DNA of 64,000 nucleotides, taken from assembly GCA_947095585.1 (NCBI GenBank), contig OX352761.1, positions 90,128,779-90,192,778 on the forward strand, read 5' to 3'. The stretch comes from Nephrocerus scutellatus (taxonomy: Eukaryota; Arthropoda; Insecta; Diptera; Pipunculidae). Every line of letters begins with the position of its first letter. The first letter of the stretch is position 1. Positions 21,165 to 31,568 of this stretch are shown piece after piece. Below the pieces are notes generated by a model. It did not search any database, had not been told where the DNA came from, and was given only the letters and a program-made list of their open reading frames with translations. A program made the translations under genes and the position numbers.

Positions 21165-21246
21165 GACGAGGTGGCCGAGTGGTTAAGGCGTTGGACTGCT
21201 AATCCAATGTGCTCTGCACGCGTGGGTTCGAATCCCATCCTCGTCG
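21165..21246 (+). tRNA. tRNA-Ser (anticodon GCT)
   Basis: This 82-nt sequence folds into a complete class II tRNA. The acceptor stem pairs GACGAGG (21165-21171) with CCTCGTC (21239-21245), followed by G73. The D-arm is 'ggccgagtggttaaggc'. The anticodon stem TTGGA/TCCAA encloses loop CTGCTAA with anticodon GCT at 21198-21200. A long variable arm (TGTGCTCTGCACGC) is typical of tRNA-Ser. The T-arm is GTGGG-TTCGAAT-CCCAT. There is no intron. Internal promoter boxes are intact and a run of seven T follows at 21251-21257. It reads AGC/AGT serine codons. It appears functional and is the only intact host-type gene in the window. Confidence 0.96.
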
Positions 21247-21250
21247 AAAG

Positions 21251-21257
21251 TTTTTTT
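21251..21257 (+). terminator. RNA polymerase III terminator
   Basis: A run of seven T begins four bases after the tRNA discriminator base, the usual RNA polymerase III stop signal. Confidence 0.8.
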
Positions 21258-21385
21258 CAATATTGTGATTAAACTTTAATATTAATATTTATCTTAACCA
21301 TGATTTAGTTATTTCCAAAAACCTGATAGCCTGAATTCAACCAACACCACTACCCCTGTTGTTAATGGTGTAATGTGAGGCGACA

Positions 21386-21695
21386 CAAAACCTTCTCTAT
21401 AGAAAGCCCAACTGTTCCGATCGTACACAGATGCATGCTTAGATTTTGACCAAACGTATTTGTATTAGTAATCAATTAAAGAGCAAAATCCATATTACAT
21501 TTTTCTGTTTCCCACTACCACATCTTACGTTTCTCGCTCTTTGCGAATATTAATCCACAACAGTTAGCGCGTTTCGAAAAATGCGTATGTTTATTTTTGC
21601 TACAGTGTATGCACATATCACAAATACATTCGATTTTCGTATTTTTCCCCTGCTTAAGTATGCGTACAGTTATGCTTTCTATAGAGAGGGGTTTG
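21386..21695. mobile_element. MITE family B, copy 1 (310 bp)
   Basis: The terminal inverted repeats are about 29 bp: left CAAAACCTTCTCTATAGAAA, then GCCCAACTG; right is the inverse of CAAACCCCTCTCTATAGAAA, then GCATAACTG. Internal phrases such as 'cccactaccacatcttacgt' and 'gttagcgcgtttcg' recur in copy 2. There is no coding capacity. Confidence 0.8.
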
Positions 21696-22599
21696 GCTGT
21701 GTTTGTGGGATGTGAACAAAACCCTCTCTATAGAAAGCCCAACTGTTTTGCTAGATCACAGATCCATATTTAAAAAGAACGAAAATTAGATGTATATCGC
21801 TGCCCCAGTTCAACACTGTAACATCTCAAAATCAGCCATTTCGAGAAAAACAGCCTTAAAGTTTTTTCTTTACTCGTTGTCTGTTAGGAATGAAAAGTAT
21901 CCTTTATATTCATATTTAGTCGACCTGCCAGGTAAGTTAATCTTTTAGAAAATTAAAAAACATTTAAATAGATTTTTTGTATGATACAACAAATAATTTA
22001 TTTCAATTGAGATGACTTTGAGTTGTTACAATATTGCTCTGTCTATTTCGGCTTCTGTTTTCAGATGTTACTTTTATATTTAAATGGTACCTACTCTTTT
22101 TCTTTGGGGAAAAATAATATCGAGTATTCGTTTTTTGGCCTATCAAAGCTAGACACTGTAATGAAATATTAAATTAAATGACAATGTATTTATTTTAAAT
22201 AAATTGTTCGAAGCTTCAAACATTATTTGAAACATGGAATTTGATAGTTTATTTAATTTTCTTAAATTCAAAATTTTCTTTAAGTTCAGTTTTAAACAAT
22301 CAATAAATTATTCGTCCTTTGTCATTAATCCTTCAAAAAACTGATGATAGGGTGAAGCTATTAATCTTGACTCACACAAACTTAAAAGATAAGCTTTTTT
22401 AAGTTAAGAAATTCCAGGTGTAGCTCGATAAGCTGGCTTGAGTTGATAGATTGTTCGTCTGTCTGACGCAGCGGGCTTATGAAATAATTTTGAACTATTT
22501 AGATTTGCTTTTCTAGGACTACTGCTCAACTGCTGGTTGCTTCTCTAGGAGTCGATAGAATAAAAGAATAACCTCTCGGTATAACTTTCACAGGGCGAA

Positions 22600-23822
22600 G
22601 TTTCCTTTTTTAAATTCTCTATATTAACTTCACTTGCCCGTGTGTTTGTGGGTTTGTGGATTTGTGGTGGATGCTTGCGATCAATTTTTAACCCACTTCC
22701 TACAGCCCGATTTTATTGAAATTTGGCACACATGTGTATTTCCGGAGACAACACTTTCTATTAAATTTTGAGGCCCCTCGGGCTGCGGGGTCGGGGGGCT
22801 CCCAAACAAAAAATTAAAAAATTTACACACATGTGTATACCCAATAAACAATACTTTTTCGAAAATTTGGTAGTGATCGGGTCCCGGCTTCGGCCGCAAG
22901 GCCCTTATACATTTTTAAATTCTCTATATTAACTTCACTTGCCCGTGGGTCGTCGGTCGGTCGGTCGTCGGTCGGTCGTCGGTCGGTCGTCTGTCGTGGA
23001 TTCTTGCGATCAATTTTTAACCCACTTCCCATGGCCCGATTTTATTGAAATTTTGCACACATGCGTATTTCCGGAGACAACACTTTCTATTAAATTGCGG
23101 GCTGCGGGGTCGGGGGGCTCCCAAAGAAAAATTTAAAAAAAATTTACCCGATTTTCTTCAAATTTTACACACATGTGTATACCCAATAAACAATACTTTT
23201 TCAAAAATTTGGTAGTGATCGGGTCCCGGGTTCGGCCGCAAGGCCCTTATACATTTTTTAAATATCTGTACTGGCATCAGATATTCGTCGCCCTTTATGG
23301 ACTTTGTGCGGTGTGTGCTGCGCAGTCGGCTGCGCTGCATGGTTTTGTTGGTGGTGGAGAGAGAGAGAGAGAAATCTTAGCGCACGCACAAATGAACCCA
23401 GCAAATGAAACGAGACATACATGTTTTATGCTTACCTCAACTTACATTTTTATTATATACTGAATTGTATTTTTATTGATGTCGTTTTTTTTTGTTGTCG
23501 ATATCAACTTACAGATAGAACAACAAGTTTTCACAATATTCTGTCATTTGGCGTTTTCATAAATTAGTTCAGAGCAGTCAAAGAGTTCTCAAGATAAATG
23601 TTCGTGTTTCTTATTTGCTCAGAGTATGAGCGTGCTCTAAGTGCTCAGAATAAAATGATCTGAGCTTTTTCAATTTTAACATCTGATGTCAAATGTCTGT
23701 TTCGATGATATTCTCCTACAATAAAAAAAAATGGCCTAGGATCGAGGGGCTCCCATATCAATTTCTGCGATTAGAGAATTTAGATGAAAAATTTTAATTT
23801 TTATGGGTTGTTTTTTTAGATC
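22600..23822 (+). repeat. Dispersed modular repeat, copy 2 (longest)
   Basis: It starts with 'tttaaattctctatattaac' and ends with 'attagagaatttagatgaaa' followed by the 'taatttttatgggttgtttt' block. The first half has two module types of ~115 bp repeated in alternation (22681-22910 and 23010-23260). Each is centred on an ACACATGTGT-like palindrome, followed by 'acaaNacttt', an 'aaatttg/aggc' part and a GC-rich part (CCCCTCGGGCTGCGGGG or GTCCCGGCTTCGGCCGCAAGG). The starting block is itself duplicated at 22913. The second half is unique AT-rich DNA shared with copies at 30185 and 42530. It lies inside the 4.1-kb transposon. Confidence 0.8.
22945..22997. repeat. GGTC/GTCGGTC microsatellite
   Basis: A short run of 'ggtcgtcggtcggtc' words replaces the 'gtttgtgggtttgtgg' tract found at the same place in the first half of the repeat (22640-22670) and in the copy at 30640-30690. 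It is a local simple-sequence expansion. Confidence 0.8.
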
Positions 23823-24095
23823 TTATCATCAAGGTTGAAAGACTTCAATTCTATTTAGTTATAAGAGTTCTTAAAAAAAACAGTCAGTGGTGTCGATTTA
23901 CTTACTTCAAAAACTTTTAAATTTGCCTATATTACTTTTTCACCAGAGGATGACAGCCGGAAATTTTTTCCAGAAAAACTACTTTCCCCAATCAAAGACA
24001 TCTGCTGTATCCATTTCTTTTACCCAAAATTGAGTTTTATCTTTGGTTGCTACTTGAACTATAGCCACTAGCTGGGGCCTTAAAGAGGATTTTTG

Positions 24096-25150
24096 TTAGT
24101 AGCCCGATTGGGCGTTCCCAACAATCAGATATTTATGTGTAATCGCTGCAATATTTAATGTCTGTACTGCATGCAAATACATTGCTAAGAGAACATGGTT
24201 TTTATTCTGCCCACTACAGTTACACGAGTAAAAAATAACTTTCTTGCCACTCCCACTACATTTTTTTTGAGAAGTCATAAATAAATGAAGCTATTTCTAA
24301 AGCTCCATGACTTGCACACCCTTCATTCCAAATGTAACAGTAGCCCTGCTTAGATGTCGCATCATAGATTGTAAAATTGAAAGTGTTCAATATTCTTTTG
24401 TAATGAAATATTGAAATTGAAGATCAAAGCAAGCTAGTAGTGTGTCAGCATCTGGTTTCCTACTGTAATCTTTGTCCAGTTTTTTTTTCTTCCCGAGATA
24501 ATTCTTTTTGTTCCTCTTCTTCCATTTTTAATTTTTGTTCTTTAGAGCTATTCTCAAAAGTTGCACACACGGCACATTGGTCTTTCTTGGGTACCAAAAA
24601 GCCAATATTATACTTAGTGTTAAAGATTTCGGTATACTTATGCTTTTTAGTATGTAATTTCCAACGCAGTCTGCCTTATATAATCTGTACATTTCAGATA
24701 GGTTTAAATCAATAAACTCTCTTGTAGTGTCATTTCGGCAGTAGTGGGACTCAATTCTTGGGATTGAATTAATGTGGTTATAAATACCTTTTACTTTTAA
24801 TGGATCTACTTTTGGTTGGTTCTTGTGTTTTCCCCTGAGAGCTTCAATAATAACGCCTGTAGATGTATTTTTATGTTTTACAGTTGTCAGATAAGTTGAA
24901 CTTATCCCAAATGTGTCAATAAACATTTTTTTACACACTTTTAACTTATTTCCTTCAACTATAAAATGATAACTGTAAATTCTTGATCTCTGCGAGTTGT
25001 GCTTCTTATAACTATACTTCGGGTGTACTTCATACATTAACTTAGATAAAAAATATTTTTTGCGGTTAGCATTAGTTTCAAAAAATTATATAAAATCATT
25101 TCCCGGGCATCTACATTTATTTTTACTTAACATTAAAGCCTGCATTTATC
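24096..25150 (-). pseudogene. Transposase-like protein of an insect family, relic
   Basis: Reading down from 25150: 'KNKCRCPGNDFI' (a Cys pair like the CKC/CP motif of the family), a stop, 'NANRKKYFLSKLMYEV', then 'RIYSYHFIVEGNKLKVCKKM', 'FGISSTYLTTVKHK', and the strongest block 'NSIPRIESHYCRNDTTREFI' with 'MYRLYKADC'. After a frame change comes 'IGFLVPKKDQCAVC', then 'SKQGYCYIWNEGCASHGALE' and 'CSGQNKNHVLLAMYLHAVQT' with 'ITHKYLIVGNAQS'. From memory this pattern is common in unnamed insect transposon proteins with a D-N-C-GGQN block. Here that block reads YSCNCSGQN, so an expected Asp is Cys. The function (DNA cleavage) is inferred from TIR context. Several stops and frameshifts are present. 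Confidence 0.65.
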
Positions 25151-26095
25151 ACCACAGCCTGTTTTTAACGTTCTCCTTTATTCAATTTCATTTCCATAAC
25201 ATTTTTAGCCCACAATTTTTCATTTTTATCCTACTATAACTTCTTCAGAAATTATTTCTTCTTCCATATTAAAAATGAGCTCATTGGTTTTATCATTATT
25301 TGTGGTTGATTTGTTCAGGGTAGCTGTAGGCCTACTATTTTCATCCTGCTCACTATTGTCGGATAAAACCTTATTTAGATTTTTACATTACGAAATTGAA
25401 GAAGTCTCTATGTGGAAAAAGACAACATCATAAGTTAACATTAATCAAATCTCAAAATTGTAAGCCAAAAGCAGAACACGTGTTTCTTAATATGATTATT
25501 AATTAATTATGGTTAATCTACCTTAGCTTTTTCAACAAATACATATACATGGGTATATGTTTTGTTTGTTATTCCTCCTTTAATAACTTTAAGCATCCGT
25601 TTTCCTCTTCCATCATTCAATTTATTAAATAACCCATCCATTTTAGTAAATAACACATAATCACAACAGGAATTATCTTAATAGAATAGTTATAGCTGCC
25701 GCTGCCTTACCTTAACACTTTAATAAAAACACTTTAATAGTAACTTTTTAAGATATTACTGTCTTGCTTTTTAACATGTGTCTGTCAAACACAGAACCAT
25801 AGTATAACATATATTAAAATAAATACAAAAACAAAATAATACTACATACTTATCTCAAAAATCGACTTTTTTGAGATGTTACAGTTTTGAATTGGGGCAG
25901 CGAATTGCTAATTAACAAAAGAGCAAATTCCGTATAAAATGTAACTGTTTGTCACTACTACCACCTACGTTTCTCAGTCTTTTCACTACCACCAATTAGC
26001 GCGTTTCATAACAATGCGTTTGTTTATTTTTTCTACAGTGCAGCAAACAGTGGGGCTTTCTGTAGAGAAGGTTTTGTTACTAGTGGTACTTTCTC

Positions 26096-27760
26096 CACGC
26101 AATTACAACCGGGGAATGATCAGATGAGAACTCTATACTTGATTTAACAATGAAGTTGTTTCGGTTTAAGTTTCTTGTAATGCCGAAGTCCACCAGGTCT
26201 GGAATTTTTTGTCGATCTGCAGGCCAGTAGGCTGGATAACCAGAAGAGATGGTATCGAACTCTGAGTTAGATACTATGTTCCAGAGCCTATTGCCATTTG
26301 GGCTGATTAGCCTTGATCCCCAATAAGAAATATTTTTCTAAGTGTTTTGGATAATTGAATGTACTGCTCTTCTGTTATGTTGTATCGCGGAGGACAGTAT
26401 AATATAGCCGATATAGTAATTTTTCTGGGAATTCTTCCCCCGCGCGCTCTGCCTTTTGGTTGCTTTGTGTCATAAAAGATGTAGTCCTTAATTCTAAAGC
26501 AATTTTTTGAATATTTATAAAATTCATGGCTTTATGAGGATTGCTTGCATTAGCATAGTTTGGTTTTTCAGCATCTCCTGCATAATGTTTTGCATATTTG
26601 TCATGAATCTGTTTATTGTTTGCATGATAGTTCTAGGAGCTGTATCAGTTTACTCGATTGGAGCACGCTAGAGGAAAATGACTCGACGTTTGATTTCACC
26701 ACGTTTGTAAAGGAATTATGTGGCTGATTTGTATAGGCTGAACATAATTTTGAGAACTGGAATATTTAAATCTGCAAGGTAGCTTCTTCGCGCCGGTTGT
26801 AAAAAGAGTTTTTGATCTCTCTTGTAGAAGCTCGGAAAACCAGGCAGCCTCTGTAGTACGCAGTGTGATATGCCTCGAAGTTGCTGCATTATTTCAAGTT
26901 TATGTTAGTTTTCTCGTTGTTGCAGTCGATAGAATTGAGTAGATCCCCACATATTACGCATACTGTATGTAGAGATCAGTATTTCTTGGCATGCCCAAAC
27001 TCCTGGGAGTTCGAACATTGAACAGGACGGATACGCTTATGTGGTTCATTAATTGAAATCTTGAGTTTTAGAAGGTTGCGATTAAAGATCGGATGAATTT
27101 ATTTTTTTTTATGTTGAAACTTGCATCGAAAGAGGGGCTGGGGCTTATCTTCTCTATTTATGACGTTGTAAACATATCTGACTTTAAAGCCTTATATTTC
27201 AAGCGCTTCTTTAATTTTAGATGTTTGAATGCTGTGCTCGCTCCCCTTGATAGCTACGGTTAATTCTTTACAACTTTTTAGTTGATAGATCATTTTGTGT
27301 TTCTCTAGGTCTGATATGACTTTCCGAAAAATTTGTTTGTCGGCGATATTACCTTTATTAAGAGTGACTATATGAAAATGTTTACCAACAGCTATTTGCG
27401 AAAGATGTTTTAGCAGGTCGTTCAAAATACTTTCTCTAAGATAAATTGGGGTGGGGTACGTCTGGTAGGTTGGCGAAACGATTTTCGGACTTAGCACTGG
27501 GAGTTATTTTCGATGATTTCGGGCTGGTTTTGCGCTTAGTTACCATAAGATATCTATCCATTCCAGTCTGAACATGATCCTTATGTGTGGAAGTCTCGTA
27601 TACTGCGCTACTTGGGGGTTTTTATCCCTTTGAAGGAAGCGAGATTATAACTTTGTCTTTTATTTTGCAGTGTCTGTTCTTGCTTGATTCACCATTGAGT
27701 TTCCAACGTAGCTGTGGCGATAACTCAAATTTGCTGTAATGCAGTTGATAAAGCTTTTTC
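26096..27760 (-). pseudogene. Jockey-like element, ORF1 and endonuclease relic
   Basis: Reading down: near 27560 'MDRYLMVTKRKTSPKSSK' in the style of Jockey-group ORF1, then the open frame at 27192-27497 with 'PTPIYLRESILNDLLKHLSQ', 'HFHIVTLNKGNIADKQIFRK', 'IYQLKSCKELTVAIKGSEH'. Around 26930-27010 are knuckle remnants 'HTVCVICGDLLNS' and 'CSNFEAYHTAYYRGC'. ORF2 follows with 'PPRYNITEEQYIQLSKTL', 'LISPNGNRLWNIVSNSEFD', 'IPDLVDFGITRNL' and 'IEFSSDHSPVVIAW' (the SDH motif) at 26100-26330. The protein ends at 26096, beside the right TIR of MITE B. The RT is missing. Many frame changes are needed. Confidence 0.75.
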
Positions 27761-27967
27761 CAGTGGTATATTTTTATTTTGTTTTATTTTAATTTATTTT
27801 TTCACAATATAGAAAGACTACTTGTCACTATGAACAGTATTGCCGTGTTAGTGTGACGTGGTGGGTGGCTAGTTATTGTTTGTATGTGATTGACCGTCCA
27901 TTTGATGAATAGTATGGATTAATGGATTAATGTCGAAAGGGGGAGGATGAGCTCTCCAAGGTGGGTC

Positions 27968-28095
27968 TTTTTTTTTTTTTTTTTTTTTTTTGTAAAAGAC
28001 TCATTGCCAAGGGATAAGTCCCTGAATGCCTTTCGTCACGGCAATAAGTTGGGCTATGCCCTTTATTAAAATTACGAATTAAAAATTAAAAATTC
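27968..28095 (-). mobile_element. Retrotransposon 3' end with poly(A), 5'-truncated
   Basis: A run of 24 T at 27968-27991 is poly(A) on the minus strand. It is preceded on that strand by 'cccttggcaatgagtctttt' and further upstream sequence to about 28075. This looks like the tail of a non-LTR element or SINE that was 5'-truncated on insertion. There is no coding sequence to name the family. Confidence 0.45.
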
Positions 28096-28135
28096 GAAGG
28101 AATGTGATTTACAATATAATACATATTCCTCACGT

Positions 28136-28320
28136 TTGTATCCGGTTTTAATTATTTATTTTCTCAGAATTATCTTTGATTTATTGATAAAAGCAATACG
28201 AAAAAACGAACTCGAAACTAAAACGACGCGAGTCCAAATACTTTTATCAAAGAATCATGGTCTTAATGGGTCTTGCAATTCTGATGCATTTTGTGTTATT
28301 CCCCCTATTCTGCTTATGGC
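28136..28320. other. Unassigned spacer
   Basis: No motif is recognised; it leads directly into the reverse-oriented minisatellite. Confidence 0.35.
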
Positions 28321-28324
28321 TGAC

Positions 28325-28610
28325 CGACACTATTCATCTCAGCGACCAAGAAAACTATATAATGTACACTAATATCGATCACCCCCCCCCCCCCACAGCT
28401 ATCGACCACATCCCCATAGAGCTATCTTACCATCACTATTCAACTCAGCGACCACAAAAACTTTCGAATCTAAATTATTATCGGTCACCCTTTCCTTCCT
28501 CAGCTATCGACCCATTACCCCTTGAGCTGCCTTTCTATCGCTATTTAACTCAGCGACCCCGAAAACTATAGAATCGACACTAATATCAGTCCCCGCCGCC
28601 CCTCTATTGG
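28325..28610. repeat. Minisatellite in reverse orientation
   Basis: Units of about 107 bp contain 'aactcagcgacc', 'aaaact', 'ctaatatc' and a C-rich block, at about 28333, 28440 and 28547. They are the reverse complement of the minisatellite at 415-985 ('ggtcgctgagtt'). The sequence downstream to 28780, ending 'acaaacaaacatacaaattc', has the look of a transposon end but no terminus can be fixed. Confidence 0.75.
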
Positions 28611-28782
28611 TCTGATACTAATATCGGCTGCCACCCCTCCCCCACCCAAAATGTGATACCACCACCCCTAGTATTTTGTTCCAGATTGTATGTTATATGT
28701 ATACCAAGTTTGGTTGAAATCTGGGCGTTCCAGAGATAGTTAGGCACAAACAAACAAACATACAAATTCTCTATTTTATATT

Positions 28783-29465
28783 TAGGGTGTCCCAATAAGC
28801 GGTTCAGATTTAACATATCGGTTATTTTGGTTCTGGCAACACTAATGTCATTCTTTCTTTGACCGCAGTTGCCGAAAATGTGGGACAGCGGCCGAGAACA
28901 TCAATTTGTCATCGTGCATCAGAAATGAACATCAGCCCGTCTTCCATGCAACGAATTCTGCGTAAAAATCTTTGTTTGTGGCCCTATAAAGTTCAATTGG
29001 TCCAGCAATTGAAGCATCGTGGCTATCCGCTTCGATATCGATTCGCTGTGTGGGCCTGCGACCAACTCGAAATTGATGAGGATTTTACTCAAAAAATTAT
29101 CTTTTCGGACGAGGCGCATTTTCATCTCGGTGGATTCGTAAACAACCGAAATTGTCGCATATGGGGACCGGACAATACACAAGGATATGTGGAGAAGCCA
29201 ATGCATCCATTGTGTGTTACTGTTTGGTGCGGCTTGTGGTGTGGCGGCATTATTGGGCCGTATTTCTTTGAAGATGAGGCTGGCGCGACGGTCAACGGAA
29301 TCAACTACCGCCACATGTTAACATCTTTTTTGTGGCCATATCTTGAAGATATTGGTTTGGAGAACCTTTGGTTCCAGCGCCATGCTCAGAAATTTGACTG
29401 ACCGAATGGAGTACGCCAAGGCCAGCCGCGGCTCCCATTTGAATGAAATTATTTTCCATAAATAA
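28783..29465 (+). pseudogene. DD41D-type mariner transposase, internally deleted
   Basis: A Tc1/mariner transposase cuts and pastes its element at TA sites. The left end starts TAGGGTGTCCCAATAAGC at 28783. The open frame from 28859 has 'SICHRASEMNISPSSMQRIL' (second helix-turn-helix), 'FTQKIIFSDEAHFHLGGFVN' (first catalytic Asp in FSDEAHFH), 'WGPDNTQGYVEKPMHPLCVT', 'VWCGLWCGGIIGPYFFE' and 'DIGLENLWFQ'. A deletion then removes the second and third Asp regions, and the C-terminus resumes in another frame as 'MEYAKASRGSHLNEIIFHK' to the stop near 29465. The first DNA-binding helix is also missing and no right TIR is seen. It is related to, but distinct from, the element at 31569. Confidence 0.8.
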
Positions 29466-29676
29466 CCAGGAGGATTGTACTTTCAACCAAAAACAAAAGG
29501 TAATTTCAATGAAGAATAACTAACTATTCATGAGACTGTGAACAAGGTAGACAAAAGTACGAGTATCTAGAGTTTCATGATGATGATGGAAAAAAGAGCA
29601 AGATGATGCAAAATATAAAACGCTTATCCAAATAACCGTCAAAAACTAAAATAACAGTCCTCAAAATAGGTTTTTA

Positions 29677-29990
29677 GAATGCGAACAGTCTTTCACAGCG
29701 CAAAGCTGAACTACAAAATTCGTATTCGGTTTACGATACCAAACATCCGGATGGAAAAGCACATGGCGGCGCTGCAATATTGATGAAATGAAGACTACTA
29801 TATTACAAATACCATAAGTACGAGAAAGACCATATTCAAGCAAATAATGGAACTTGCGTTATATCGGCCGTTTACTGTCCACCGAAACATACAAATCAAA
29901 TGCAGCAATTTATCGACTATTTCATCCAACCAACACAAAACACGTTCAATGGTGCTCGAAATTGATGTCACCTAAAAGTAGACAACTCTA
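29677..29990 (+). pseudogene. I-like non-LTR endonuclease fragment
   Basis: The plus strand reads 'ANSLSQRKAELQ', then after a probable deletion 'SVYDTKHPDGKAHGGAAILM', a stop, and 'NNGTCVISAVYCPPKHTNQM' with 'QFIDYFI'. This is the N-terminal part of an endonuclease resembling I-type elements. The following 60 bases may continue it ('SPKSRQLYEAI'). The RT is absent. Moderate confidence on clade, higher on domain. Confidence 0.65.
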
Positions 29991-30184
29991 TGAGGCGATT
30001 AGTTAAAAAAATTAGATTTCTTATCTTCTGGCATCTTTTCACATCACTATGATCAACAAGCATTCAAAACACAAGCCCATAGACATTTCCTCATTTTTCC
30101 TCCTTTTCCTTAACCACAACGCTGTGCCAAGCATATAGACGAACATTTTAAGGTTGCCAACCCCTTTACGCGTGCGCACATTAT

Positions 30185-30708
30185 AAAAAAAACAACCCAT
30201 AAAAATTAAAATTGTTCATCTAAATTCTCTAATCGCAGAAATTGATATGGGAGCCCCTCGATCCTGGGCCATTTTTTTTATTGTAGGAGAAAATCATCGA
30301 AACAGACATTTGACATCAGATGTTAAAATTGAAAATGCTTAGATCATTTTATTCTGAGCACTTAGAGCACGCTCATACTCTGAGCAAATAAGAAACACGA
30401 ACATTTATCTTGAGAACTCTTTGACTGCTCTGAACTAATTTATGAAAACGCGAAATGACAGAATATTGCGAAAACTTGTTGTTCTATCTGTAAGTTGATA
30501 TCGACAACAAAAAACGACCCCGCAGCCCGAGGGGCCTCAAAATTTAATAGGAAGTGTTGTCTCCGGAAATACACATGCGTGCCAAATTTCAATAAAATCG
30601 GGCTGTAGGAAGTGGGTTAAAAACAAGAATCCATGACAAATCCACAAGCCCACAAACCCACAAGCCCACAAACACACGGGCAAGTGATGTTAATATAGAG
30701 AATTTAAA
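30185..30708 (-). repeat. Dispersed modular repeat, copy 3 (reverse, internally deleted)
   Basis: This is the reverse complement of copy 2: it begins 'aaaaaacaacccataaaaat' and ends 'taatatagagaatttaaaaa'. It keeps both terminal blocks, the AT-rich half and one palindrome module ('acacatgcgt'), but lacks most modules and the 'tggagagagaga' region. The length is about 520 bp against about 1220 bp in copy 2. It confirms the two ends of the family. Confidence 0.8.
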
Positions 30709-30974
30709 AACGAACTGGCCTGTCGACAAAAAGAAAATACCCGATTTTTGTACGCTCAAATTCTCAAGTAGAAGATTTCTATGATTTGTCAGCTGATAAC
30801 TCACCAACAATAATAACACTAAGCACCAATGCTTTAAAAGCAGAATCATTTAGTCGTCTAACCAATAACTAAATGGGTTTTGTATAGAAATGTAATCGAA
30901 CAGAACTGCCAATTGGATGTATCGCTTTGCACACCAGAGTATATTGAGCGCAGGGACAAAAATTTAACTTATAC

Positions 30975-31240
30975 AATGGTAATGGCCCAGTGGTTAAGTG
31001 CGTGGATTTCCCAGAAAACACCTAAAAGTATTTTTCACAGTCCTACCTCTCGCTAATGTCTGACAAACATCCGAGAGTAATAACTTGTCACGGAAAGTTT
31101 CTCAATTCGCCGTTCGGATACGTCATTAAATTGTAGGTCCCTTTAATTTGTGTGCAAGAATTTACATGCACAACATAAATGGTCGCGAGAAACTAGGCCT
31201 TGGACCGCAACGGTCTGTCGCACCGAATGTTATTATTAGT
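30975..31240 (+). mobile_element. tRNA-derived SINE, copy 1
   Basis: The head 'atggcccagtggttaagtgc' is a tRNA-like box A. The box B part is deleted here. The body contains 'tacctctcgctaatgtctga', 'gtaataact', 'gtaggtcccttNaatttgtg' and 'ggtcgcgagaaac', much of it shared with the copy at 45955. The tail ends in TTATTATTAG. A SINE moves with the help of LINE proteins and is transcribed by RNA polymerase III. Non-coding. Confidence 0.7.
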
Positions 31241-31568
31241 GGTTGGGTCAGTGTGGTTGTGGATAGTCATTCAAGGCCTGTTATTTTAACTAATATTTAA
31301 AGCTACGAGTACTAACCTTTTTTTAAATTTTCAGTTTTGTACAATTTTTTCCCCAGAAGTTACAAGGCTACACTTTTTCGGTCAGTGGTGTGTTGCGGGA
31401 GGGATCTGCCGTGGGTTTAGTTAGTCTATACTATCTATACTTCTACATTAATCTTATAAAAAGGTAATGTTGGTTTGTGTGTGGGAGGAAATCTTCGAAA
31501 CTACTGGACCGATTTCAACAATTCTTTCACCAATATTTAGAATGGACTTTCAGAACATAGGCTATATA

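Larger units (their letters stand above)
21797..25903 (-). mobile_element. Unclassified DNA transposon, 4.1 kb, nested
   Basis: The TIRs are about 35 bp with few mismatches: TCGCTGCCCCAGTTCAACAC at 21797 and the inverse of TCGCTGCCCCAATTCAAAAC at 25903, each followed by TGTAACATCTCAAAA. The element lies inside MITE B copy 2. It encodes a degraded transposase-like protein on the minus strand (about 24090-25150) and contains a later insertion of the modular repeat (22600-23822). No clear target duplication is visible at the edges. I do not recognise the superfamily with certainty. Confidence 0.75.
21717..26076. mobile_element. MITE family B, copy 2, split by a 4.1-kb transposon
   Basis: The left TIR (21717-21746, CAAAACCCTCTCTATAGAAA onward) and the right TIR (26046-26076) are inverted copies. 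The right internal part (25904-26045) aligns with the corresponding part of copy 1 ('gagcaaattcc', 'ccacctacgtttctc', 'ttagcgcgtttc', 'tgcgtttgtttattttt'). The two halves are separated by a complete TIR-bounded transposon (21797-25903). Copy 1 supplies the uninterrupted reference. Copies 1 and 2 are only about 21 bp apart. Confidence 0.8.

Noticed and set aside
22823..23463. Small open frames on both strands rich in Arg/Asp-Pro-Thr repeats
   Set aside because: They are translations of the GGTC microsatellite and of the modular repeat.
27968..27991. T-run as a polymerase III terminator
   Set aside because: No RNA gene precedes it on the plus strand; it reads better as a minus-strand poly(A) tail.
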